A stretch of 49,463 nucleotides of DNA, taken from NCBI GenBank assembly GCA_003568315.1, contig PWYL01000070.1, positions 79,266 to 128,728 of the forward strand, in the 5' to 3' direction. This document shows, in pieces, positions 42,994 to 49,463 of the stretch (position 1 is its first letter; each line of letters opens with the position of its first letter). Made by a program: the position numbers and the translations under genes. The notes beneath the pieces were generated by a model. It worked only from the letters and a program-made list of their open reading frames with translations. It made no database searches and was not told the origin of the DNA. This stretch comes from Mollicutes bacterium (GTDB taxonomy: Bacteria > Bacillota_I > Bacilli_A > Izemoplasmatales > Izemoplasmataceae).

Positions 42994-44256
42994 ATGGAGA
43001 TCGTGACAAAAAGCAGTCCTCATCTGCGCCGGCCCCAGGCCCGTGTGACAAGGATGATGCGTGATGTGAGCATCGCGCTTTTGCCGCTCGTCATCTTCGC
43101 CATTGTCCAACACGGACTCACGGCGCTTTGGATCCTCCTCGCCGCCGTCTTCTCGATGACGGCCACCGAATACATCTTCTATCAGGTCATGGACTTGCTC
43201 GAGAGGATGCGGGAGGCCAAGAGCGAAACGGAAGAAAGCATCCGCGATTTGCGGGCCGAGAAGAAGGAACTCCGCGCCGAAGCGCGAAAGAAGAAGACGG
43301 AAGAAACCAAAGAGGCCTATGAATCCTTCCTTTCCACCTACAAGGAGAAACTCGCGCCCTTGAAGGAGAAACGCAAGGAAGAGAACAAGACGGCCCCGAC
43401 CGAGGAGAACAAGTCCTTCCGTCTTTGGAATAGCGGTTTCACGCTCACCAATTTCAGCGTCGTGACGAGCGGTGTGATCTATGGTCTCACGCTTCCCGAT
43501 GCAATCCCCCTCGCCGTCGTCATGATCGGCGGTGCGGTGGGCCTACTCCTCGCGAAACTCATCTTCGGCGGCATGGGACAGAACATCTTCAACCCCGCCG
43601 CCTTCGCCCGGGTGTTCGTCGTGCTCTCGTTCGGCACTCTCCTTTCCTATGAAGCCTTCGTCGCCGACGGTGCCGCCGGCGCGACCCCGATGACTTTCTT
43701 GAACGAGTACATCTTCGATTCTTCGGTGACGGACCACTACGGCATCTGGACGCTTTTCTCGGGCATCGGACTTCCCGGCAGCCTCGGCGAGACGAGCGCG
43801 TTGCTCATCCTCGTCGGCGGGCTCTATCTCGCTTTACGTCGTTCGTTCGACCCCGTCGTCCCCTTGACCTATATCGGCACCGTGTTCCTGCTTTCCTTGA
43901 CTGTCATGTTTTCTCAGGGACTGGATTTCTGGTTTCCCCTCGTGCACCTTTTCGGGGGCGGCCTCCTCTTCGGTGCCGTCTTCATGGCGACCGATCCCAT
44001 CACGAGTCCCGTGACACGACCCGGGAGAGTCTATTTCGCTTTCGGGCTCGGTGTCGTGACCTTCCTCATCCGCATCTTCGGCAATCTTCCCGAGGGGGTC
44101 GTGTTCGCGATCCTCATCATGAACATGTTCGTTCCCGCCCTGGATTATCCGAGATGGGCGAAAAACCGTTTTTCCGCCCGTGCCGCCGTCATTTTCGCCA
44201 TGGTGGTCGTGGCGGCTGTAATCATTACGAATGTGGGGGTCCATTATGTTGGATAA
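42994..44256 (+). CDS. rnfD: Rnf electron transport complex subunit D with coiled-coil insertion
   Basis: 420 residues, longer than the usual 310-350. Membrane helices typical of RnfD/NqrB, GGMGQNIFNPAAFARV, ATDPITSPVT and a C-terminal helix bundle. Covalent FMN site DGAAGATP with Thr231; the usual Ser/Thr three residues before it is Ala. Between helices 2 and 3 (about residues 66-142) is an added, very charged Lys/Glu-rich helical segment predicted to be coiled coil, absent from RnfD proteins I know. Overlaps rnfG by 11 bases. Confidence 0.93.
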   Translation: MEIVTKSSPHLRRPQARVTRMMRDVSIALLPLVIFAIVQHGLTALWILLAAVFSMTATEYIFYQVMDLLERMREAKSETEESIRDLRAEKKELRAEARKKKTEETKEAYESFLSTYKEKLAPLKEKRKEENKTAPTEENKSFRLWNSGFTLTNFSVVTSGVIYGLTLPDAIPLAVVMIGGAVGLLLAKLIFGGMGQNIFNPAAFARVFVVLSFGTLLSYEAFVADGAAGATPMTFLNEYIFDSSVTDHYGIWTLFSGIGLPGSLGETSALLILVGGLYLALRRSFDPVVPLTYIGTVFLLSLTVMFSQGLDFWFPLVHLFGGGLLFGAVFMATDPITSPVTRPGRVYFAFGLGVVTFLIRIFGNLPEGVVFAILIMNMFVPALDYPRWAKNRFSARAAVIFAMVVVAAVIITNVGVHYVG

Positions 44257-45661
44257 ACTGAGAATGGCCTTGATTCTCTGTATCATCGGGGCCGCGAGCG
44301 GCCTCGGCATCGTGGCGGTGAACTCCTTCACCGAGGACATCATCGAACAAAACCGCATACGGGAGGAACTCGAGATCTATTTCGACCTCTATGGTCTTGA
44401 AAAGCCCGCCAGTTTCGACCGCGACGATGAGCCCAGAGACATCTATTGCCGTTGGGAAGCCGCCGGCTATGATTCCGAGCGGAACCGTATCGGCGAGATT
44501 CACACCTATTGTGTGGATGACGACCGCGTCCACGAACGCGCGGAAATCTTCGACAAGGAAGGGAACTTCCTCGGCAAGGTCTTCCGTGTCGACCACACGA
44601 ACACCTACGGCCTGGTCGTGACGCTTGTCGCTTTGGATGCGGAAAACGAGATTGTCGAAGTCCGCATCGCCCGTCACGAGAACACGCCGAACTATGCGAG
44701 AAGGATCATCGACAACCACCTCGAGCCCTTCCAAGGACAAGACATCAACGATGTCTCCTTCTATGACGGTCGCACCGGCGCCACCTCGACCTACGGCAGT
44801 ATCATCCACGCCGTGAATGCGACCGCGGACAATGTCGTGGACGACAGGGCGCTTACCGACTACCGGGTCTTCTATCCCGAGGCGGAAAGCTACGAAAGGG
44901 TCTTCGATTACACCCTCGGCTGCATCGACGCCCGTATCGCGGTCTATGACGGCGATGACGAGCTTTTGGGTCATGTCTATCCCGCCCGCTACGCAAACGA
45001 CCATGAAGAGATCGCCTTGAACATCGCGATAAGCGAAGGCATCTTCAAAGGCGTGCGCGCGGCAAGACCGGACGACAGGGCTTCGGAAGAGCTCTTGCAG
45101 GCGCTGGAAAAATACGAGGAGTTGGATGGTTCGCCGATCGGCGAAGTCGAAGTCGACTTCGACGAAACGGCCTATGATCCCTCCATCAACCGTCTCGTCA
45201 CCCAGGCGATCATCCGCTGCCAAGAATCCGACCACGAACGCGAGATGCGCGAATTCTTCCTTTGGAGCCATGAACAAGACGAAACGGCCGATATCGACCA
45301 TGACATCCTCCAAAGTTACCAGGCCCACTATGACGAAGAAAACGACCTCATAGGCCATGTCTATTATGGCGAATACGACACCTCGGATCTCACGGACGCC
45401 TATGACGGCGGCATCATGGAAGTCGCCGTGGCCGTTTTCACTGACGGCACGATAAGCAGTGTGCACCTTCTTTCAAGTGAAGAGAGCGATTTCGCCGTGC
45501 GCACATTGGAAGAGAACATCCGCGTCTTCTTCACACGTTCCGAAGACATGGATGAAGATGAACTTGCGGACGCTTTCAGCGGCTCGACCACGAGTGCGAC
45601 CGGTCTGAACGCGATTGTCGAGGCCGCATTGGATTACGAAGATGCAAGGGAGGGTGATTGA
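44246..45661 (+). CDS. rnfG: Rnf electron transport complex subunit G with three FMN-binding-like repeats
   Basis: 471 residues; usual RnfG is about 180-220. An N-terminal helix (about 5-25) anchors an external domain. Three similar units start with LGKVFRV (110), LGHVYPA (241) and IGHVYYG (369). Unit 1 has the flavinylation motif DGRTGAT with acceptor Thr180 and then the helix SIIHAVNA. Unit 3 ends STTSATGLNAIVEAAL with Thr452. Unit 2 lacks the Thr motif. The protein is strongly acidic. The ATG at 44246 is six bases after GGGGG. Confidence 0.9.
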   Translation: MLDKLRMALILCIIGAASGLGIVAVNSFTEDIIEQNRIREELEIYFDLYGLEKPASFDRDDEPRDIYCRWEAAGYDSERNRIGEIHTYCVDDDRVHERAEIFDKEGNFLGKVFRVDHTNTYGLVVTLVALDAENEIVEVRIARHENTPNYARRIIDNHLEPFQGQDINDVSFYDGRTGATSTYGSIIHAVNATADNVVDDRALTDYRVFYPEAESYERVFDYTLGCIDARIAVYDGDDELLGHVYPARYANDHEEIALNIAISEGIFKGVRAARPDDRASEELLQALEKYEELDGSPIGEVEVDFDETAYDPSINRLVTQAIIRCQESDHEREMREFFLWSHEQDETADIDHDILQSYQAHYDEENDLIGHVYYGEYDTSDLTDAYDGGIMEVAVAVFTDGTISSVHLLSSEESDFAVRTLEENIRVFFTRSEDMDEDELADAFSGSTTSATGLNAIVEAALDYEDAREGD

Positions 45662-45663
45662 CC

Positions 45664-46437
45664 ATGGCGCAAAAACAGACCGCCAAGAAGGGCAAGCGCA
45701 AAAAGGATCTGCACGCCCTCGCCGTCTTCACCCGGGGTATCATCCGGGAAAACTCCCTGTTCGTGCTGCTTTTGGGCATGTGTCCCGCCCTCGCCGTCAC
45801 GAGTTCGCTCGAGACGGGGTTCGGCATGGGACTGCTCGTCATCTTCGTCTTGACATTATCGAACATCGTCGTGAGTCTCATCCGCAAGGCCATCCCCGAA
45901 GAGATCCGCATTCCCGCCTACATCGTCGTCATCGCGACCTTCGTGACGATCGTGGGACTCTTGACGGAAGCCTTTGCGCCCGCCCTACATGAATCCTTGG
46001 GCATCTTCATCCCGCTCATCGTCGTGAACTGCCTCATCATGGAGCGCGCGAACAATTTCGCCTCCAAGAACAACGTCGTGCTTAGCGCCATCGACGGCAT
46101 CGGTGTGGCCCTCGGCTTCATGCTGGCCTTGATGCTCATCGGGGGAACGCGGGAGTTCTTGGCGACGGGCGCTCTCGCCTACGGCGTCTATCTCCCCCTC
46201 CCCTTGGAAGGGTCCATCATCAACGCGGGACTCACCCTCTTCCAGATGGAGGTCTTCGTGGGACCCGCCGGCGGTTTCATCGTCATCGGTTTCTGGCTCG
46301 CGGTCTTCAAAGCTTTCGAACTCTACAACAAGCGCAAGAAGAAGGAAGCCCGCGACCGCTGGATCGAGAAGAAGAAAAAAGAGGCGGCGGAAAGAAAACG
46401 CCGCAAAGCCATGGAAAGTGCAGGTGGTAGCGCATGA
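45664..46437 (+). CDS. rnfE: Rnf electron transport complex subunit E
   Basis: 257 residues, longer than the usual about 200 because of a basic N-terminal stretch (QKQTAKKGKRKK) and a Lys/Arg-rich tail of about 40 residues. Six helices. The two conserved half-helix Cys motifs that hold the intramembrane [2Fe-2S] cluster with RnfA are present: LLGMCPALAVTSS and LIVVNCLIMERA. Sits between rnfG (2-base gap) and rnfA (4-base overlap). Confidence 0.94.
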   Translation: MAQKQTAKKGKRKKDLHALAVFTRGIIRENSLFVLLLGMCPALAVTSSLETGFGMGLLVIFVLTLSNIVVSLIRKAIPEEIRIPAYIVVIATFVTIVGLLTEAFAPALHESLGIFIPLIVVNCLIMERANNFASKNNVVLSAIDGIGVALGFMLALMLIGGTREFLATGALAYGVYLPLPLEGSIINAGLTLFQMEVFVGPAGGFIVIGFWLAVFKAFELYNKRKKKEARDRWIEKKKKEAAERKRRKAMESAGGSA

Positions 46438-47039
46438 GTCCGACCGTCTTCTTCGTGGCCATCATCTCGGCCATGCTCATAAACAACGTGGTGTTGTTGC
46501 GATTCCTCGGGGTCTGCCCCTTTTTGGGCGTTTCCAAACGCTCGGAGACCGCCCTCGGCATGGGCGGCGCCGTGACCTTCGTCATGGTCGTGGGAAGTGT
46601 CCTCACCTATCTCATCTACTATTATGTCTTGGAACCCTTCGAGATCACCTACATCTCGACCATCGCCTTCATCCTCGTCATCGCTTCCCTCGTGCAGCTT
46701 GTGGAGATGTTCATCAAGAAAGTGAGCAAGAAACTCTACAAGGCCTTAGGCATCTATCTTCCGCTCATCGTCACGAACTGCGCGATCCTCGGTGTCGCGG
46801 AAACGAACATCCGCGAAGGATACGCCGAAGAGTTCGGCGTCATGAGCGGCCTCGGTGTCGCCGCGGCAAGCGCCTTCGGCGCGGCCCTCGGTTTCACGCT
46901 CGTCATCTTCGCTTTCTCGAGCATCCGCGAGAGGCTTGAAGCCGCCAATGTGCCCGCCGCCTGGAAGGGCATCCCGATCTCCTTGATCGTCGCCGGCATC
47001 ATGGCGCTCGCCTTCCTCGGACTGGAGGGGATCGTCTGA
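46434..47039 (+). CDS. rnfA: Rnf electron transport complex subunit A
   Basis: 201 residues, normal length. Six-helix integral subunit with the two Cys motifs LRFLGVCPFLGVSK and LIVTNCAILGVA that pair with those of RnfE to bind the intramembrane iron-sulfur cluster. Other typical segments are SMLINNVVLLRFLG-like at the N terminus (ISAMLINNVVLL) and IYLPLIVTNC. The stop TGA overlaps the ATG of a small cysteine-rich gene (TGATG), showing tight coupling. Confidence 0.95.
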   Translation: MSPTVFFVAIISAMLINNVVLLRFLGVCPFLGVSKRSETALGMGGAVTFVMVVGSVLTYLIYYYVLEPFEITYISTIAFILVIASLVQLVEMFIKKVSKKLYKALGIYLPLIVTNCAILGVAETNIREGYAEEFGVMSGLGVAAASAFGAALGFTLVIFAFSSIRERLEAANVPAAWKGIPISLIVAGIMALAFLGLEGIV

Positions 47040-47215
47040 TGGTACCGGCAATCGTCGTGACGATGCTTGTCGTCTCTTTGTTCTTCGGAACATACATCAT
47101 GAACAAGCGCACGCCCGAACCTCTGGAGGCCGAAGAGGTCGTCGACAAGGAGTCCTGCACAGCCTGCATGAACTACAGCTGCCGCTATAAAATCGAAGAG
47201 ACAAGGGGGGATTGA
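47039..47215 (+). CDS. Small one-helix protein with Cys-x2-Cys-x4-Cys motif, NqrM-like candidate
   Basis: 58 residues, not recognised as a named family. One hydrophobic helix (about residues 3-21, PAIVVTMLVVSLFFGTYIM), a Glu-rich linker and a C-terminal ESCTACMNYSCRY cluster (Cys40, Cys43, Cys48). It starts on the TGATG overlap with rnfA and ends one base before rnfB, so it is coded as an integral operon member. NqrM, a small one-helix Cys protein, is needed to mature the intramembrane iron-sulfur cluster of the related NQR. This protein has that general layout without clear sequence identity. An alternative is an extra Rnf subunit. Confidence 0.75.
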   Translation: MVPAIVVTMLVVSLFFGTYIMNKRTPEPLEAEEVVDKESCTACMNYSCRYKIEETRGD

Positions 47216-47216
47216 C

Positions 47217-47522
47217 ATGGCCGCCATATTGACACTGGGCATCCTCGGCGCCCTCTTGGGCTTGGGCCTCGCCATCGCGGCGGAAGTCTTGAAGGTCGAG
47301 CCCGACAAACGCGTCCAAGATATCGAGAAACTCCTCCCCGGTGCCAACTGCGGCGCCTGCGGCTATCCGGGCTGCAACGCCTTCGCCGAAGCCATCGTCG
47401 AAGGCGAAGTGAAAAACCTCTCCGTCTGCAAGCCCGCCAATGAGAAGACCTACAAAGAGATCATCAAATATCTCAAAGATCATCCCGACAAAGACGGCAA
47501 CGTCATCAAGGTCGAAAAGTGA
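47217..47522 (+). CDS. rnfB: Truncated Rnf subunit B (membrane anchor plus one cluster)
   Basis: 101 residues. The N-terminal helix (about 2-21) and the PF04060-type four-Cys domain are intact: LLPGANCGACGYPGCNAFAEAI with Cys45, 48, 53 and 71. It then ends after a short charged tail. Ordinary RnfB has 180-330 residues, with two further [4Fe-4S] ferredoxin clusters, here missing. The reading frame ends in TGA followed at once by a strong terminator, and no ferredoxin motif continues in any frame downstream, so this is not a simple frameshift. Electrons would have to enter through another ferredoxin-domain protein. Confidence 0.92.
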   Translation: MAAILTLGILGALLGLGLAIAAEVLKVEPDKRVQDIEKLLPGANCGACGYPGCNAFAEAIVEGEVKNLSVCKPANEKTYKEIIKYLKDHPDKDGNVIKVEK

Positions 47523-47548
47523 GCCCCGGAGGACCGGGGCTTTCCTTT
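47523..47548 (+). terminator. Intrinsic terminator of the rnf operon
   Basis: GCCCCGG (47523-47529) and CCGGGGC (47534-47540), four-base loop, T-rich tail. It begins directly after the rnfB stop. Confidence 0.93.
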
Positions 47549-47561
47549 GAAAGCGTTATCA
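47548..47561. promoter_or_regulatory. cre site (CcpA operator) upstream of ppdK
   Basis: TGAAAGCGTTATCA matches TGWAARCGYTWNCW at all 14 positions. It adjoins the rnf terminator and lies 76 bases upstream of the ppdK -10 box, a position more typical of CcpA activation than of repression. Confidence 0.7.
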
Positions 47562-47634
47562 GTGTTGGAACGCCTATCCAAGCCCTCGCCCCCGCCCGTT
47601 TTTATTGAAAAAGGGTGGTGGGAATGCTATAATG

Positions 47635-47643
47635 TCCTTGCGC
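47635..47643 (+). promoter_or_regulatory. Extended -10 promoter of ppdK
   Basis: TGCTATAAT with TATAAT at 47638-47643, 34 bases before the start codon. There is no good -35 at 17 bases. TTGAAA at 47605-47610 is too far away. Confidence 0.7.
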
Positions 47644-47677
47644 GAATTGAACAAAACCAGAACGGAAGGTGAAGCAT

Positions 47678-49463
47678 ATGAAACGCATCTACATGTTCGG
47701 CGAAGGCCGACAGCACCAAAAGGAACTCCTCGGCGGAAAAGGCGCGAACCTTTCCGAGATGAAACGTCTCGGCATCCCCGTACCCGCCGGGTTCACCATC
47801 ACCACGGAAATGTGCCTCGAGTACTACAAGAACGACCAGAAGAACTCGCCGGAACTCATCGAGGACGTGAAGACTTACGTCCAAAAACTCGAAGAAGAGA
47901 CCGGAAAGGACTTCGGCGACAAGGAAAACCCCCTCCTCGTCAGTGTGCGTTCGGGCGCGAAAGTCTCCATGCCCGGCATGATGGACACCGTCTTGAACCT
48001 CGGCATGAACGACGAGGTCGCCGAAGGCATGGTCGAAAAGACGAAAAACCCCCGTTTCGTCTACGACTCGTATCGCCGACTCATCCAGATGTTCGCCGAT
48101 GTCGTCCTCGGCGTCGACATGAAACCCTTCAACGATTATATCGAGAAACTGCAGGAGAAGAAGGGCTATGCATCCGAAGTGGACATCACCGCGGACGATT
48201 GGCAAGAGATCACCGAAGAATTCAAGAAATTCTACAAGAAGGCTGTCGGCGAAGACTTCCCCACGGACCCCATGAAACAGCTCTACATGTCCATCGATGC
48301 CGTGTTCAGAAGCTGGGACACCCCGAGAGCGAGAGTCTATCGCGAACACAACAAGATTCCCCATGACCTCGGCACCGCGGTGAACGTGCAAGAGATGGTC
48401 TTTGGGAACACGGGCGAAGACTCCGGCACCGGCGTGCTTTTCACCCGTGACCCGAAAACCGGCGCCAACGAGGTGTTCGGCGAATTCCTCTTCAACGCGC
48501 AAGGCGAGGATATCGTCGCCGGCGTCCGCACCCCGCTCGACTTGAAAGAGCTCGACGACAAACGCCCGAAGATCTATGAAGAACTCATCGCCAATCTGAA
48601 CAAGCTCGAAGAACACTACAAGGACATGCAGGATGTCGAATTCACGATCGAAGACGGCAAGCTCTTCATCCTGCAGACCCGTACCGGCAAACGCACGGCC
48701 CACGCCGCCGTGAAGATCGCTGTCGACATGCAAAAAGACGGCATCCTCGACAAGAAGGAAGCTTTGATGCGGGTCGACACCGCCCAGATCGACCAACTCC
48801 TCCATCCCGTCTTCGACGAAGAGGCCCTTAAAAAGGCCGAATTCGTCGCCGAAGGCCTGGCGGCGAGCCCCGGGGCCGCCACGGGAAGGATCGTCTTCAC
48901 GAGTGAGCGCGCCGCAGAGATGGCCGAAGAAGGCGAAAAGGTCCTCCTGGTGCGCCGCGAGACGAGCCCCGAGGACATCGAAGGCATGATCGCCGCCGAA
49001 GGTTTCGTGACCCAGCTTGGCGGTATGACCTCGCACGCGGCCGTTGTGGCCCGCGGCATGGGCAAATCCTGTGTCGCCGGCGCGAGCGCGCTTTCCATCA
49101 AGGAAGCCGAAAAGACCCTCGCCATCGCCGGCAAAACCTACAAGGAAGGCGAATTCTTCAGCATCGACGGTTCCACGGGCAAGGTGTATGCCGGCAAGAT
49201 CGACACCAAGATGCCCGAGTTCAGCGAAGAGTTCGAGACCATCCTCGAATGGGCCAAAGAGATCAAGCGTCTCGGCGTCAAGGCGAACGCCGACAACGAG
49301 AAGGACGCTTCGACCGCGGTCAAGTTCGGGGCCGAAGGCATCGGCCTCGCCCGGACCGAGCACATGTTCTTCGAAGGCGACCGCGTGACGAACGTCCGCG
49401 AAATGATCATCGCCGAAACCAAGGAAGAACGCGAAAAGGCCTTGGCGAAACTCCTGCCGCACC
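47678..49463 (+). CDS. ppdK: Pyruvate, phosphate dikinase, N-terminal two thirds (cut by window end)
   Basis: 595 codons are visible and the frame stays open to the last base. ATP-grasp domain: LLGGKGANLSEMKRLGIPVPAGFTITTE (in outline), VSVRSGAKVSMPGMMDTVLNLG, and FGNTGEDSGTGVLFTRDPKTG. The swivelling domain has the phospho-His453 in GGMTSHAAVVARGMGK. The start of the PEP/pyruvate barrel follows (KANADNEKDA, GAEGIGLARTEHMFF). It interconverts pyruvate, ATP and Pi with PEP, AMP and PPi. In this genome it could make PEP for gluconeogenesis and glycogen from pyruvate derived from glutamate. The start is preceded by GGAAGGTGAAGCAT. Confidence 0.97.
   Translation, partial: MKRIYMFGEGRQHQKELLGGKGANLSEMKRLGIPVPAGFTITTEMCLEYYKNDQKNSPELIEDVKTYVQKLEEETGKDFGDKENPLLVSVRSGAKVSMPGMMDTVLNLGMNDEVAEGMVEKTKNPRFVYDSYRRLIQMFADVVLGVDMKPFNDYIEKLQEKKGYASEVDITADDWQEITEEFKKFYKKAVGEDFPTDPMKQLYMSIDAVFRSWDTPRARVYREHNKIPHDLGTAVNVQEMVFGNTGEDSGTGVLFTRDPKTGANEVFGEFLFNAQGEDIVAGVRTPLDLKELDDKRPKIYEELIANLNKLEEHYKDMQDVEFTIEDGKLFILQTRTGKRTAHAAVKIAVDMQKDGILDKKEALMRVDTAQIDQLLHPVFDEEALKKAEFVAEGLAASPGAATGRIVFTSERAAEMAEEGEKVLLVRRETSPEDIEGMIAAEGFVTQLGGMTSHAAVVARGMGKSCVAGASALSIKEAEKTLAIAGKTYKEGEFFSIDGSTGKVYAGKIDTKMPEFSEEFETILEWAKEIKRLGVKANADNEKDASTAVKFGAEGIGLARTEHMFFEGDRVTNVREMIIAETKEEREKALAKLLPH

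Noticed and set aside
47217-47600. Frameshifted full-length RnfB
   Set aside because: No CxxCxxC ferredoxin motif occurs in any downstream frame, and an intrinsic terminator follows directly after the stop.
47627-49462. 611-codon minus-strand frame covering the window end
   Set aside because: The plus strand encodes an unmistakable pyruvate phosphate dikinase with phospho-His motif; the antisense frame is composition-driven.
1-49463. CRISPR arrays, tRNA or rRNA genes, insertion sequences, prophage
   Set aside because: No regularly spaced repeats, cloverleaf ends, rRNA signatures, transposase motifs or phage structural genes were seen on either strand by reading.

Overview
The window is G+C-rich chromosomal DNA with strong third-position C preference and tightly packed, often 4-base-overlapping genes. 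Affiliation with Bacillota, in or near Bacilli/Erysipelotrichia and the walled relatives of Mollicutes, is suggested by the hpf-secA-prfB order, a leucine T-box, three CcpA-type cre sites, a GlgC/GlgD glycogen system and the SD-driven starts. TGA is used throughout as a stop, so the code is standard. The species cannot be named from the sequence. The metabolism read here is that of a strict anaerobe that ferments amino acids and stores glycogen. No rRNA, tRNA, CRISPR array, insertion sequence or phage gene was found.

Layout. (1) 1-2587: end of a response regulator, a histidine kinase, a small SHOCT membrane protein and a CueP-type copper-binding protein. (2) 2588-3059: two terminators, a strong promoter with a cre site, and a structured leader. 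(3) 3060-12406: one long operon, glmS-glmL-glmE-mal-citD-citE-citF-citC-citXG. It converts glutamate through methylaspartate to mesaconate, and cleaves citramalate to acetate and pyruvate; mesaconase is not present here. (4) 12407-15152: a CmpB-type membrane protein, a divergent radical SAM protein and a DUF1189-like membrane protein. (5) 15180-17837: T-box (CUC specifier) and leuS. (6) 17838-23446: a cre-controlled operon of leucine dehydrogenase, a P-loop ATPase, a four-subunit 2-oxoacid:ferredoxin oxidoreductase and butyrate kinase, i.e. oxidation of branched-chain amino acids to acids with ATP and reduced ferredoxin. (7) 23503-31316: a shortened ComFC-like zinc protein, hpf, secA, prfB, a YitT protein, an S41 lipoprotein protease and recX. 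(8) 31323-39158: glycogen genes glgB, glgC, a glgD-glgA fusion and glgP. (9) 39213-41680: peroxiredoxin and phosphoglucomutase. (10) 41677-47522: a complete but unusual Rnf operon, rnfCDGEA-small Cys protein-rnfB. (11) 47523 to the end: a cre site, a promoter and ppdK, cut by the window edge.

How the parts fit. The two amino-acid operons generate pyruvate, branched acyl-CoA and reduced ferredoxin. Rnf can couple ferredoxin oxidation to NAD reduction and ion pumping. Butyrate kinase and pyruvate phosphate dikinase link acyl phosphate or pyruvate to ATP and PEP. Phosphoglucomutase and the glg genes bank carbon as glycogen. Exact or near-exact cre sites at the starts of both amino-acid operons, with identical spacing from the -10 box, imply carbon-catabolite control of amino-acid fermentation.

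The least ordinary region is the Rnf operon. RnfB is cut down to its membrane anchor and single four-cysteine cluster, with no ferredoxin domain. An overlooked 58-codon gene for a one-helix, three-cysteine protein lies between rnfA and rnfB. RnfG carries three tandem FMN-binding-like repeats, and RnfD has a long charged coiled-coil insertion. The glgD-glgA fusion is the second most unusual item.
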